NCBI RefSeq assembly: GCF_030445035.2
Contig: NC_080704.1
Location: forward strand, 29,130,200-29,194,199
Direction of reading: 5' to 3'
DNA length: 64,000 nucleotides
Origin: Dasypus novemcinctus
Lineage: Eukaryota; Chordata; Mammalia; Cingulata; Dasypodidae
In this document: piece after piece, positions 35,092 to 45,261 of the stretch
How positions within the stretch are numbered: position 1 is the stretch's first letter
Layout: each line of letters opens with the position of its first letter
Made by a program: the position numbers and the translations under genes
Notes under the pieces: generated by a model
Seen by the model: only the letters and a program-made list of their open reading frames with translations
What the model was told of the DNA's origin: nothing
Database searches by the model: none

Positions 35092-35463
35092 GAGAAACGG
35101 ACTTGGCCCAGTGGTTAGGGCGTCCGTCTACCACATGGGAGGTCCGTGGTTCAAACCCTGGGCCTCCTTGACCCGTGTGGAGCTGGCCCATGCGCAGTGC
35201 TGATGCGGACAAGGAGTGCCGGTGCCACGCAGGGGTGTCCCCCGCGTAGGGGAGCCCCACGCGCAAGGAGTGCACCCGTAAGGAGAGCTGCCCAGCATGA
35301 AAGAAAGTGCAGCCTGCCCAGGAATGGCACTGCCCACACTTCCCGTGCCGCTGACGACAACAGAAGCGGACAAAGAAACAAGACGCAGCAAACAGACACA
35401 GAGAACAGACAACTGGGGGAGTGGGGGGAATTAAAAATAAATAAATAAATCTTAAAAAAAATT
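35092..35463 (+). mobile_element. DAS-type SINE (short subfamily)
   Basis: It has the head 'CTTGGCCCAGTGGTTAGGG' and B box 'GGTTCAAACCC', and lacks the same ~45-bp internal segment as the other short copies. It is flanked by CATTATTGG (35083-35091 and 35464-35472). Confidence 0.9.
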
Positions 35464-35744
35464 CATTATTGGTTTAGTTATTTAATTTCCATTTAGGCTA
35501 TAATTCTTTCTAGATAATCATATTCCTGTTTGGGAATTCTTCACATCTAATTGGAATGAATTGCAGCAGGTAGTTTTCCAACTCATAATTTTATGAGACA
35601 GAAAAACTCAATCTTGTTCAACAGTAGTCATGTTAAATCATTATTGATCCAGATAGGTTATTTTAATGAAAGAATATGAATAAGAAAGCGTTAAAAAAAA
35701 GTATCCAAAAATATCCCTTCTTCAGCCCTCCTCAATTAAAAGCA

Positions 35745-37890
35745 AGTGTTTATTTTGTATGAAAAAAAATTACAGAATACTCATCACAGGAAAAATTTGC
35801 CAGTTACACTGAGTAATTATTGTTCATATACTATAATGTTGTTATTTTACATTTATCTGGTCTACTCCAGCTCCTTTTTGGGTTACTATTTGTATGAAAT
35901 ACCTTTTTCCAACCTTTCACTTTTAATCTTACTGTGTCCTTATGTCTGAGGTGGGTCTCTTGTAGACAACATAGAGATGGCTCATATTTTTTAATCCATT
36001 CTATCAGTCTGTCTTTTGATTGGGGGGTTCAATCCACTCACATTCAGTGCTATCCGTTTTGTCCTTTGGCTCTCTGTTGTCATATTGTTCTGTTGTCTGT
36101 CTTCTTATCTTTCAGTTTACCCTTCCTTACAAGCTTCATTTCTAAATTCTTCTCCAAATCTCTTGCCCTTATTTTTTTCCTTTCAGGCTGCAGCACCCCC
36201 TTTAGTATTTCTTACAAATCTGGTCTTTTGGTAACATGTTCTATCAGTTTTTGTTTGCTTGTGAAGACTTTGAACTCACCCTCATTTTTGAAGGAGAGCT
36301 TTGCTGGATACAGAATTCTTGGCTGGCACTTTTTCTCTTTCAGTACCTTAAGTATATCATACCACTTTCTTCTCTTCTCCATGGTTTCTGCTGAGAGGTC
36401 AGCACTTAATCAAGTTTGTCTTGTATGTGATGTTTTACTTTTCTCTTGCTGCTTTCAGAATCCTTTCTTTATCTTTGATAGTTGTCATTCTCAATAGGAT
36501 GTGTCTCAGGAAAGGTCTATTTGGATTTATTCTGTTTGGGGTGCATTATCCTTCGTGGATGTTGATATTTATGTCCTTCATAAGGGTTGTGAAGTTTTTG
36601 GTCATTATTTACTCAAATAATCTTTCTGCCACATTTCCATTCTCTCTTCTGGGACACCAATAATGGGAATGTTTGTGCACTTTGCATTGTCATTCACATT
36701 CCTGAGATTCTGTTCCATTTCTTCCCATCCTCTTCTCTTTCTGTTCTCCTGTCTTTTCCACTTCAGGTGTTCTGTCTTGGAAATCACTAATTCTGACTTT
36801 AAGCAATTCAAATCTGCTCTTATGTGCCTCTAGTGTATTTTTAACCTTATCCATTGTGTCTTTCATTCCCGTAAGTTCTGTTACTTTTCTTTGCAGGCTT
36901 TCGAATTGTTCTTTATGCTCTCCTACTGTCCTCTTAATATTATTTATTTAGTCATATTTTCTTTAAATTGTTTGAAGTGATTTAGGAAAGTTGCATGATT
37001 TATGCTGATTGTCTTTCATCTCGTGGCTCTTTTTTTGTCTTTATTTTTTTAATATTACATTCAAAAAATATGAGGCCCCCATATACTCCCCACCCCCTTC
37101 ACCCCACTCCTCCCCCCATAACAACAATCATGGCGCTTTAGGATATTTGGTTTGTTCTTTTGGCTGGGCCATCTTTTCCTATTTCTTAGTATAGCTTGTA
37201 ATTTTTTTCTGATATCTAGGCATCTGAATGTGTTGGTGAATTTACTCTGATGGCTAATTTCTCTCTTGCCTATTGTTTTTTTTCTATAGCTCTTTTTTGA
37301 TATTTATTTCGACTTAGTCTTTAAAATTGTCCAGCTGAAGTATTCAGAATTGGGCCAGGGACTCACTAGTGGGCATAAAGTTTTTGTCCATGCAGTTTCT
37401 AGACCAGCCAGCAGATGGCGGTAGTTGGCACTCCTTTCCATGGAGTTGTTTCAGTTCAGCTTTCCTGTGTTCCTGTGTTGAATCTCCAGATCAGAGATTC
37501 AACACTGGCTCTCTTGGCCGAATTCACTGAAGAAAAGCACCCCGACCTCCCCTCCCTTTTCCCTTGAAACAGCTGACAGGGAGGAAGATGTCTGTCCCCT
37601 CTCAGCTGGCTGCAGCAAGCCAGGAGTTTTACCCCAGCTTAATGTGTTGGGGGTGGGGGAGAGGAGCCCTTCCCAGCTGCCATGAGGGCTTGGTAACTCA
37701 TGTTCCTCATTTCAGCTGCGTTGTCTCTCTGTCCCTCACAGTCCTGGGAGTTGTGTAGCACTGTCCTGGTCTGCTGACTCCCAAAGCAGATCTCTTGGAC
37801 AGCTTTTGGCTCTTTCTCCTTTGTTATTGTGAGAGCATTCAACTTTGCCTGTTAGTCCACCTGCCATCTTCCCATAATGCTCATCACTTT
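35745..37890 (-). mobile_element. L1 LINE 5' part, antisense
   Basis: The - strand reading starts near 37890 with 'GGGAAGATGGCAGGTGGAC', an L1 5' UTR start. It passes a remnant ending 'NIPIIGVPEER' (36605-36811), consistent with L1 ORF1 or the inter-ORF region. It then reaches the start of ORF2, where 'CCCCCAATCAAAAGACAGAC' and 'CTACAAGAGACCCACCTCAG' correspond to the endonuclease N-terminus. The 3' half is missing, so this copy lost its 3' side by deletion or rearrangement. It is interrupted at 37033-37130 by another L1 end. Confidence 0.65.
37033..37130 (-). mobile_element. Very short L1 3'-end insertion nested in L1
   Basis: A T-rich start (poly-A on the - strand), 'AATATTACATTCAAAAAATA', 'TGAGGCCCCCATATACTCC' and a C-rich block are the same type as 4101-4207. 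Near-identical flanks TGGCTCTTT (37024-37032) and TGGCGCTTT (37131-37139) look like a TSD with one mismatch. Confidence 0.65.
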
Positions 37891-37929
37891 TTGATATCCA
37901 TGTTTCCAGCTGTCTGGTGAAATGTACCA

Positions 37930-38918
37930 TTCTGTTTTATCCTTGCCATTCTGGTTAGAGAAAAGTTTCTATTTCCCTATTTGAGTACAGTGCTTGTTTG
38001 AACCTCTTTCCATGTATTTTATGGCTTTTTACATTTCTTTTGTAAATTATTTCCTTTGCCCTTTCTTCTATTGATATGTTTATTTTAAAATAAATTTACA
38101 GGAGTTTTCTATAAAGAATGTTTTTTTTCCTGCTCAGCCATGTATATTTCCCAGCTTATCATTTGCCCTTTATTTTTGTTTATGTGTTTATATTTTTCAT
38201 AAAACATTTTAAACTTTCAGGTTTACAAATAATAATTTTCCCATGTGACTTTTACTTTGGGACTAATTCTTAGAAGGGCCTTGACTTAACCTCCTAGATT
38301 ACATAAAAATTCAAATGTTGCCCCTTTTAAATACTTTTATAATATTTATGATCATATTTTAGTATTATATCTTCTAAAGTTTCAACATGAAGAGAAATTT
38401 CCTGTTATTTAATTGAATTCAACCAACATTAATTGCCTATTGGATACTACATGTTTGGATGGGAAAATAGAGATGAATAAATGCCTACCTTTGAGAATTT
38501 TGGATCTAGTGGGGGATCTAGATATATAAACAGTTCTCTATAATGTGATGTGATAAATCTGTACTAGAGCTGTTACAGTAACACAATTTGTAAGTAATTT
38601 TGCTGGATTTCTGAAAGGATGTTTGGTTAATGACATTTATTAGTTAATGCTATATGAAGAAATATTTCACAGAAGTAAAAATATGCTCATGTTACCACAA
38701 AGTATTGACTCATAAGGCAATTGCTCTTACCCAGCTCCAAACTAAATAATTCATGAGATACAGGTAAGCATTAGGACTATGTGAACATTCTAGAGGATAC
38801 CAAAACGATTAGATTCAGCCTACAAAAATATCCTTTACCCCCTGTATTAGGACACTTTTTGATTTCAATTTACCACATGAGTTTTGAGCAATGCATGTGG
38901 AAACACCACTCACAAAGC
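37930..38918. other. No recognised feature
   Basis: AT-rich; old LINE text is possible on the left. About 38420-38580 resembles the ancient dispersed repeat noted elsewhere ('AGATGAATAAATGCCTACC'). Confidence 0.35.
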
Positions 38919-38932
38919 GTATCTAGTTTGGG

Positions 38933-39351
38933 GAAGTGGATGTGACTCAAGTGATAAAATCTCTGCCTACCATATGGGAGGACCTGGGTACAATCCCTGG
39001 GGTCTCCTGATGGAAAAAAAAAAAAGAGGGAAAGCGTGCCTGTGTGGTGAACCAAGTGCCCACGCAAGTAAGTTACGCAACAAAATGATGATGCAAAAAA
39101 AGAGAGACGAAGGAGAGAGTCAAAGTGAAGCACAGCAGAGACCAGGAATTGAGGTGGTACATTTGACGGGAACTTCTCTCTCCACATCAGAGGTCCCCAG
39201 GATCGAATCCCAGAAAATCCTAGAGAAGAAAGAAAAAGAGAAGACAAAAAGAGAAATAATTACAGTAAAACACACAGCAAATGGACATATATCAAAAACA
39301 GGGCAGGGGAGGGGGAGGGAAAGAAAAATAAATAGGTGTTTTAAAAAAACA
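38933..39351 (+). mobile_element. Two-headed DAS-type SINE, diverged
   Basis: The head 'GGAAGTGGATGTGACTCAAG', a B-box-like 'GGTACAATCCC', a second B-box-like 'GGATCGAATCCC' further on, and an A-rich tail are present. Flanks TATCTAGTTTGGG (about 38920-38932) and TATCCAGTTTGGG (39352-39364) form a 13-bp TSD with one mismatch. An ORF of 182 codons across it is not a gene. Confidence 0.8.
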
Positions 39352-39364
39352 TATCCAGTTTGGG

Positions 39365-40082
39365 TTGGAATATTTCCATTTTTTACTCTATTAATTACAC
39401 AACTTATGGGCTACCCCTTATTCTCTGCATAGCTATACCTCATAAATCTGCAATGAAAATTTGCATTAAAAAATCTGCTAGTAAATACCATTAGCATGTT
39501 TATAAGGAGGTCTGGACTAAGCCATTCATTCACTTGGTAAGTAGGGAATAATCTAAAGGTTAGATTAGGTTGTTAACCCATTCTTTCCTGGGCTTATTCT
39601 CATTGTCCTTTATAAATGGTTTCTTCAGTGGCTCTCTCCTAAATTGCACATGATTGAGAACTAGAAATATTGCAATATATTTTCTTTAATATAGAATCCT
39701 ATATTTGAAAGCCTTTCCCTAATTGTGGCTTTGATTTAAATTTTGAGTTGCCCAATTTTTTGTTCTACTGTCCTCGTTCAGTGGTTTTCTTTTTTTTTTT
39801 TTTTCTGAGAGCCTAATATGTTCCAGGAAGAATGCTAAGTATTTTTCAGAAATTATTTCAGTATAAAACTATAGATTTAACACTTGTAACCTTTAAGATA
39901 ATAAGCTGTTAAAATACAGTCCACAGAGAAATAAAAATGACAATAATTTGCAATTATGAATAGAACTGATGTTTCTTCTTAACACATCTGTGGGCAATAA
40001 TAGATAGTAAAATTGGAAACATGATAATATTATCCTTTTCCATATATCTAACACGTTTAAGAAACAAAACTCTAACAGATTT
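39365..40082. other. No recognised feature
   Basis: Unassigned, apart from a T run at about 39790-39805. Confidence 0.4.
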
Positions 40083-40510
40083 GTGTCAGTTATCTATTGC
40101 TGTGCAACAAACTGCTCCAAAATGTGGTGGGTGACTTAAGGCAACAACAGTTGATTTCACTTATGATTTTGTAGGTTGGCAATCCAGGCAAGGCTGAGGT
40201 GGGTAAATTTTTTTGTGACTCAGCTGAGCTCCCTCATGCATCTGTACCCAGATATAGGTCAGCAGGGTGGCCCTGTTTCTGGGATTGGCTGACTGCCAGC
40301 TGGCATGATATGGGATAAATATGCCATGTGTCTCATCATCCAGCAGGCTAGCTCAGGCTTGTTCATGTGGTAGCTATTTCCAAGAAAAAGAAAAGTCTCA
40401 ATCCACAAGCACTTCTCAAATCTCCCAAGGACCAAAATAAGCCATATGGGACTTCTGAAAGTATGAATACAGAGAGATGTGAACAAATTGTGGGCATTGC
40501 TGCAATAATC
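40083..40510 (+). repeat. Unclassified old interspersed repeat, copy 2
   Basis: 'TATCTATTGCTGTGCAACAA', 'GACTCAGCTGAGCTCCCTCA' and 'GGCTAGCTCAGGCTTGTTCA' place it in the same family as 18540-19005. It is diverged and broken. Confidence 0.5.
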
Positions 40511-42137
40511 TACTACTCAGGTTGTGCTTTGGGGAATAATTTCTTTTCTGATTTTTCAAATTAATATTTCACCTCATCCCATCTCATCACCTCTGGTCTC
40601 TGTCTTTCATTCTTGCTGTCACCCTCGTTATTTCTCTCTCTCTCCCCCTCCCAAAAGAAATTAAATATCCTTCATGGAGAACATATAGACCAATAGCATG
40701 CTTAGAGTGATGGCAATATTTTCACTTTGTGTCCCATCCTAGCTCTTTGAAACACCAATAGATATTGGAGACTATGCAACCAGATTGCTATCGAAAATAA
40801 AATTCTCAAATTAGCTTTTTAAAGGGAACAAAAACTGACTGTGGGCTAGACATCAACAAGGAACTGCTGAACACAGCAACCAGAGCAGTGAGGCACTGCC
40901 GGAAAAGAGCAGCATACCAAATTGCCTTGCCAACCTTTCTTCAATAGCTGTTCAACAGGGTGCCCAGGCAGCTTTCAAGTTTTAGTTTCTATTTGTGCTT
41001 TGCTTTAGTGCTAACTTCCAATTTAGGCTTTTTAAATGGAAACTCAATCTTAAAATCAGTTTGGATGCCAGGAAAGCACTTTTTGAAGAGGCAAGGAAGC
41101 CAAGACATCATATTTATATAAAAAATGGGCAGATGAGGAACTGTAATAAGAATTTCAAGAGGAATTCTTATTTTAGGGTGCCTTATTTTCCTACAGCAAT
41201 CTATTTTTCATCACTATATAACTCAAAATCTTTGACAAGTAAGTTTTAAGTTACTCCTAAGATGGATTTTTAGAAAAACAAACATGATCAGCTTATTTGT
41301 CTGAATATTAATGATCTACTCAATCCCTGGCTTAGCATGTTTTTAATATATATTTGGATTTGGTCCTTCATTTGATACCCTCTGAGGCCAAACACCTTAA
41401 TATTCAGGCTAGAGGGTACCAGGGCACTAATCCATTAATTAAAATGTGTGCTTAGAAATAATATGTTAGTGAAGTGGATAGGATGTAATGCAATAGAGAC
41501 TGGTAGCTCAGACTATAGAGGATATACCTCTTCTAAAGATAGAAAAATTTAAAAACTAACAGGTGTGTCATATCTACAGATATGAGTCTCTAAACTAAAC
41601 TCTCTCTCCTCACAATAACTGCATGAATTTGATATCATTATTCTTGTTTAATTGAAGAAGGAAATAAGCCTCAAAGAAGGTAAGTTGATAGAGTGGTGAG
41701 GCTGGAATTTGACTTTAGGACTACCACTCTGAGTCCAAAACCCATATTCTTTTCATTGCTTATTCCTAGTTTCCCTTAAAAATCAACATGGATTTCCTAT
41801 TACTTATATGTAGAAGATGTTCAGCAGCTGAGTGTTAAATTGAATTAAATTAATTGTTTGCATCTCCTTGGCTAAGTCAATTCAATGCTTTTTTAAGGTT
41901 CTATTAAGATTACTTCTTTTAGACTTATAGTTTTAAACATTTTTTAACACACACAAATTCCTCTTGAACAGTAGCAAAAAGCTAGTTTTTTAGATCTCAG
42001 ATTCATCACAGAATCATCTTTTAGTAACATACAAGAAAATTAGTTGCTAGAAAAATGAAATAAGGGCATAAAAATACAATCCCAGTGTCTTTATGATTAG
42101 ATTCAATGAATATAAAGTTACTTTGTCAAATTAAGAA
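40511..42137. other. Left flank of the provirus; one MIR fragment
   Basis: Mostly unassigned. About 41600-41760 is a diverged MIR in reverse orientation ('AATTGAAGAAGGAAATAAGC', 'AGTGGTGAGGCTGGAATTTG'). No gene was recognised. Confidence 0.45.
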
Positions 42138-42143
42138 AGTCTG

Positions 42144-42576
42144 TGTGGGATACAAAGGCATGTTGTTTCCATGGAAGCAAGTTACTTCTTTGACCACTGA
42201 GTCAAGCTGTCCCTTATGATTATCAGTGCGGAGCACAATCTTGGCTGGGTCAGCACACCTGCAGGCAGAACAATACCTAGAACAGAACAACCTGGGTAAC
42301 AGGATTTATGAGTATAGTTACTGATTTTCATAATAATAGTTCCAGTAAAGTTTGTTGGGTTTTCATCAATCACTAGTTAATACAGTATGAGGTAAGGGTA
42401 ATAGGTAACTTGATTGTGTGCTGAATGTCACGTATGTTAGGGGTATATATACTAGCCCCTCGACTCAATAAAGTTGTCTGATGAGCTTGAGAGATCAATG
42501 CTCTCAGATCCCCTGAACCCAATCTTTCTTTGTCTTTCATTCCCGATACCTCGGGTCACTGAACAAGACTCCGACA
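42144..42576 (+). repeat. 5' LTR
   Basis: 433 bp, starting TGTGGGATAC and ending ACTCCGACA. It differs from the 3' LTR only at 42225 (A/G), 42383 (C/T), 42552 (C/T) and 42560 (T/C). TATA box at 42444-42451 and AATAAA at 42467-42472 lie so close that transcription should start just after AATAAA. This gives a very short R region, as in MMTV and JSRV. A perfect 6-bp stem TGAGAG/CTCTCA (42488-42493/42501-42506) follows. A 63-codon antisense ORF present in both LTRs is not considered real. Confidence 0.95.
42444..42451 (+). promoter_or_regulatory. LTR TATA box
   Basis: TATATATA in U3, the likely core promoter for the proviral transcript. An identical copy lies in the 3' LTR at 48633-48640. Confidence 0.75.
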
Positions 42577-42578
42577 GG

Positions 42579-42597
42579 TGGCGCCCAGACGTGGGGC
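42579..42597 (+). other. Primer-binding site, lysine-tRNA type
   Basis: TGGCGCCCAGACGTGGGGC starts 2 bp after the LTR end. It matches the complement of the 3' end of tRNA-Lys (the type used by MMTV, MPMV and JSRV) apart from one extra base in the middle. It primes minus-strand DNA synthesis. Confidence 0.85.
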
Positions 42598-42682
42598 TCG
42601 AGGCAGAGGATTCATCAAGACACGGCAGCATAGAATCTTCCACCTCTGGATCGGGAATGCGGAAAGCTAAAAAGCCTTTTTT

Positions 42683-42691
42683 AAGGTAAGG
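42683..42691 (+). promoter_or_regulatory. Candidate major splice donor
   Basis: AAG|GTAAGG in the leader, cut expected after 42685, between the PBS and the gag start. It is a near-consensus donor at the usual place for the donor of the subgenomic env mRNA. A pyrimidine-rich acceptor-like site ends at CAG 43300 inside gag. Confidence 0.6.
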
Positions 42692-42765
42692 AGCGTTGAA
42701 ATTAATTAACCCGGGTAGATTGCTGCTTCATATTATTAAGTTTTGCTTTCCGTTAGCATCAGGGT

Positions 42766-43662
42766 ATGGGTAATCAACCAGGACGCTTGGAAGAATATTC
42801 ACAGGTTTTGAAAACACTGTTGCACAGTGTAGGCATCACAGTTAAGACTGCAGATTTGTTAGAATTGTTTGCTTTGGTTCAAAAGCATTGTTATTGGTTT
42901 CAACCGCAAGGAAAGAATTTAATGAATGTTAAGCAGTGGAGGCAAGTAATGAAAGCATTGCGGAGAGCATATCAGAAAGGAGAGAATATACCTGTATCAG
43001 TTTGGGCCTTAGGACAGCATATTGCTGCTGCATTAGATCTTTTGCAGTCTGACGAAGAGGAAGAGATTGTTCTTTTCTCAAGGGAGGAAATGGCTATGAA
43101 TGATACAGGTAAAGATAGGAATTTGGAGGAGGATCAGGAAGAAGAAGAGTTATTTGAAGTTAGAGACACAAATCCGTTCTTAACTAAATCCATGTCGGAG
43201 CTAAATATTTCTAAGGCAAACATATATCCTAATTTGACTCATGAGGTTCCTTCTGCACCTCCAGAACCTGGAAAAGTACCTAGTGGACTTTTCTCTACAG
43301 ACCTGCCTTAAGTTCGTAGCAGCTTTAAGCCAAATCCTGTGCCTGTTACTCCATTAATGAGATGTCTTTTACTGGGATCTAGTCAAGGTGAGCCTCTGGC
43401 TATGCAAGCTGTAGCAGCTTTTCCCGTAACTATTCAACAAATTCCTCCTGATGCTCAACACCCACAAGGGGGTGCCAAGTTTCATCCTGAGCCAAAAACT
43501 TTTAAACTATTGAAAGATTTAAAATGGGCAAAGATACTAAATAATGTCCTTGTTAGTGAAATCAGGCTTGTAAGAAAACTCTCTGTTAAAGTGTTAACTA
43601 AGATAAGGAAACTATTCTGGCAGCAACTCTGCAACCCCCCTGCTGTCTACATGACAATGTAG
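42766..43662 (+). pseudogene. gag: gag remnant: matrix and start of capsid
   Basis: Gag forms the virion shell. The ATG at 42766 opens a 181-codon frame starting MGN, an N-myristoylation signal. A matrix-like domain covers residues 1-90 (key pattern 'ADLLELF', 'WFQPQGK', 'WRQVMKALRRA'), followed by an acidic linker (residues 95-130) and a PSAPP late-domain motif (162-166) that in relatives recruits TSG101. A TAA at 43309-43311 stops it. The same frame then continues 43312-43662 and shows a capsid-start-like 'AFPVTIQQ' and 'FKLLKDLKWA' before similarity ends. The rest of capsid and nucleocapsid are missing. A short matrix-only product with the late domain could be made. Whether it is made is unknown. 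Confidence 0.85.
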
Positions 43663-45258
43663 CTGTGGGCTAGTGGGGGTTAATAGAGTTAAGCCACTGA
43701 AAAAAGAGAAAAACATGGCAACATTGGTGTTCTGTTTTATTTCCATGCTAATTCTAATTGGGCTTATTTAACCAAGATAATAAAATTAGTACAAAATTTT
43801 TATCAAGGTTTAAAAAGGAATTTTCAGTTTTAAATCAATAGTTTACTCCTGAACTTCAAGTCTCAGTATAGTATTACAGCGTAATAATCCAAAAATGTGT
43901 GTTAATGGTCTGTCTAAACTGCTAAATTAGAGTTTAACTACATTTATGCTGCTCAAGTTATCTTAACTGATTGCTGATAACTAATAAAAATGTTTCCAAG
44001 CACAAGCTTGCATGTTACAGGCAACATGGATTCCAGAAGAAATCTGAAGAAGTGATATTTAAAATGTGATATAATGGAGAGCTTAAAAGCAGCTATACCA
44101 AGAAAGTAAGAATTTTGAGTTAACTGTAAACTGTATGTTTCTGTTACTGTGTTGTGATTGTTCTGTGTTTGTTCGTTCAATGTCAGTGTGTATTTTGATA
44201 CCTCTGGATGGTAATATAAATTAATAAAAATTTATAAAAGAGCTCTATTCAAATGGCCAAAAATTAAATAAGCGCTTATATTAACACATAAGTTTACATG
44301 TTTATAAGATCTCTACAGGGAAACGGACTTTGGCCCAGTGGTTAGGGCGTCCGTCTACCACATGGGAGGTCCGCGGTTCAAACCCTGGGCCTCCTTGACC
44401 CGTGTGGAGCTGGCCATGTGCAGTGCTGATGCGCGCAAGGAGTGCCGTGCCACGCAAGGGTGTCCCCCGCGTGGGGGAGCCCCACGCGCAAGGAGTGCAC
44501 CGGTAAGGAGAGCCGCCCAGCGTGAAAAGAAAGAGCAGCCTGCCCAGGAATGGCGCCGCCCACACTTCCCGAGCCGCTGACAACAACAGAAGCGGACAAA
44601 GAAACAAGAAGCAGCAAATAGACACCAAGAACAGACAACCAGGGAGGGGGGGGAATTAAATAAATAAAATAAATCTTTAAAAAAAAAAATAAGATCTCTA
44701 CAATGATAAAAATTGTGAGTCTTGATTAACAAAATTACTATAAGTCTTTATAAAAAGTTGTTCTTGCCTAGATTGAAATGAATAGCTTATTTTTCTTCAC
44801 AGGATAATATGAAGGATGTAAAACTTAAATGAGTATTAAAAAGGTTAAAAGTTTGTGAGAATGCTAATTGAAATTTAATAAGTTTTTGCAAAAAAGTGTA
44901 TTTTGCCCTAAAGTAGGATGGCTAATTTTCATAAATTCTTGGAACTTAAATGCATGTGGCAAGTTATAGAAAGTATTGTGGTTTTATTATAAAAGAGTGT
45001 GTGTCACAAAAACAACCTCTTATCATAGATTAAAGTAACAACACTGTAGTATGCAGCAATCCCAAACACTGCTAGTTGCAAAAGTTAATGTCCAGCTGTG
45101 TTGCTATCACTTTGTTTTAAAACTTGCTAAGACTTTCTTTAGTGTCTTCTTAGACAGATCAAGCCAGCTGCATTCCTCTATCTGTAAAAAACGCAACAAT
45201 AAACTTCTGTGGTGCTTTTCAGGGCTATGTGCATAGCCCAACTATCTTGTACAGTATT
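43663..45258. other. Proviral segment without retroviral ORFs
   Basis: This stretch replaces the rest of gag, the protease and most of pol. I see no protease DTG/DSG motif, no RT YxDD motif and no zinc knuckles in the frames provided. The text is AT-rich with frequent stops and differs in character from the flanking coding parts. A DAS-SINE sits inside it at 44318-44688. It may be decayed pol, host sequence picked up during template switching, or a non-coding segment of a non-autonomous lineage. I cannot tell which. Confidence 0.6.
44318..44688 (+). mobile_element. DAS-type SINE inside the provirus (short subfamily)
   Basis: The 14-bp duplication ATAAGATCTCTACA (44304-44317 and 44689-44702) flanks it exactly. 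It starts GGGAAACGGACTTTGGCCC, has B box GGTTCAAACCC, lacks the ~45-bp internal segment like 31159-31540, and ends in a long A tail. It entered the provirus after, or within, the lineage that produced this copy. Confidence 0.95.
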
Positions 45259-45261
45259 TAA

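Noticed and set aside
35934..36497. 187-codon hydrophobic + ORF
   Set aside because: It lies on the antisense of an L1. Hydrophobicity follows from T-richness.
38884..39432. 182-codon + ORF
   Set aside because: It lies across a diverged two-headed SINE and its A-rich tail. The lysine-rich composition comes from the tail.
42182..42373. 63-codon antisense ORF in the 5' LTR, repeated almost unchanged at 48371-48562
   Set aside because: Conservation simply reflects LTR identity. There is no start context or known LTR antisense gene, and accessory LTR genes of relatives are on the + strand.
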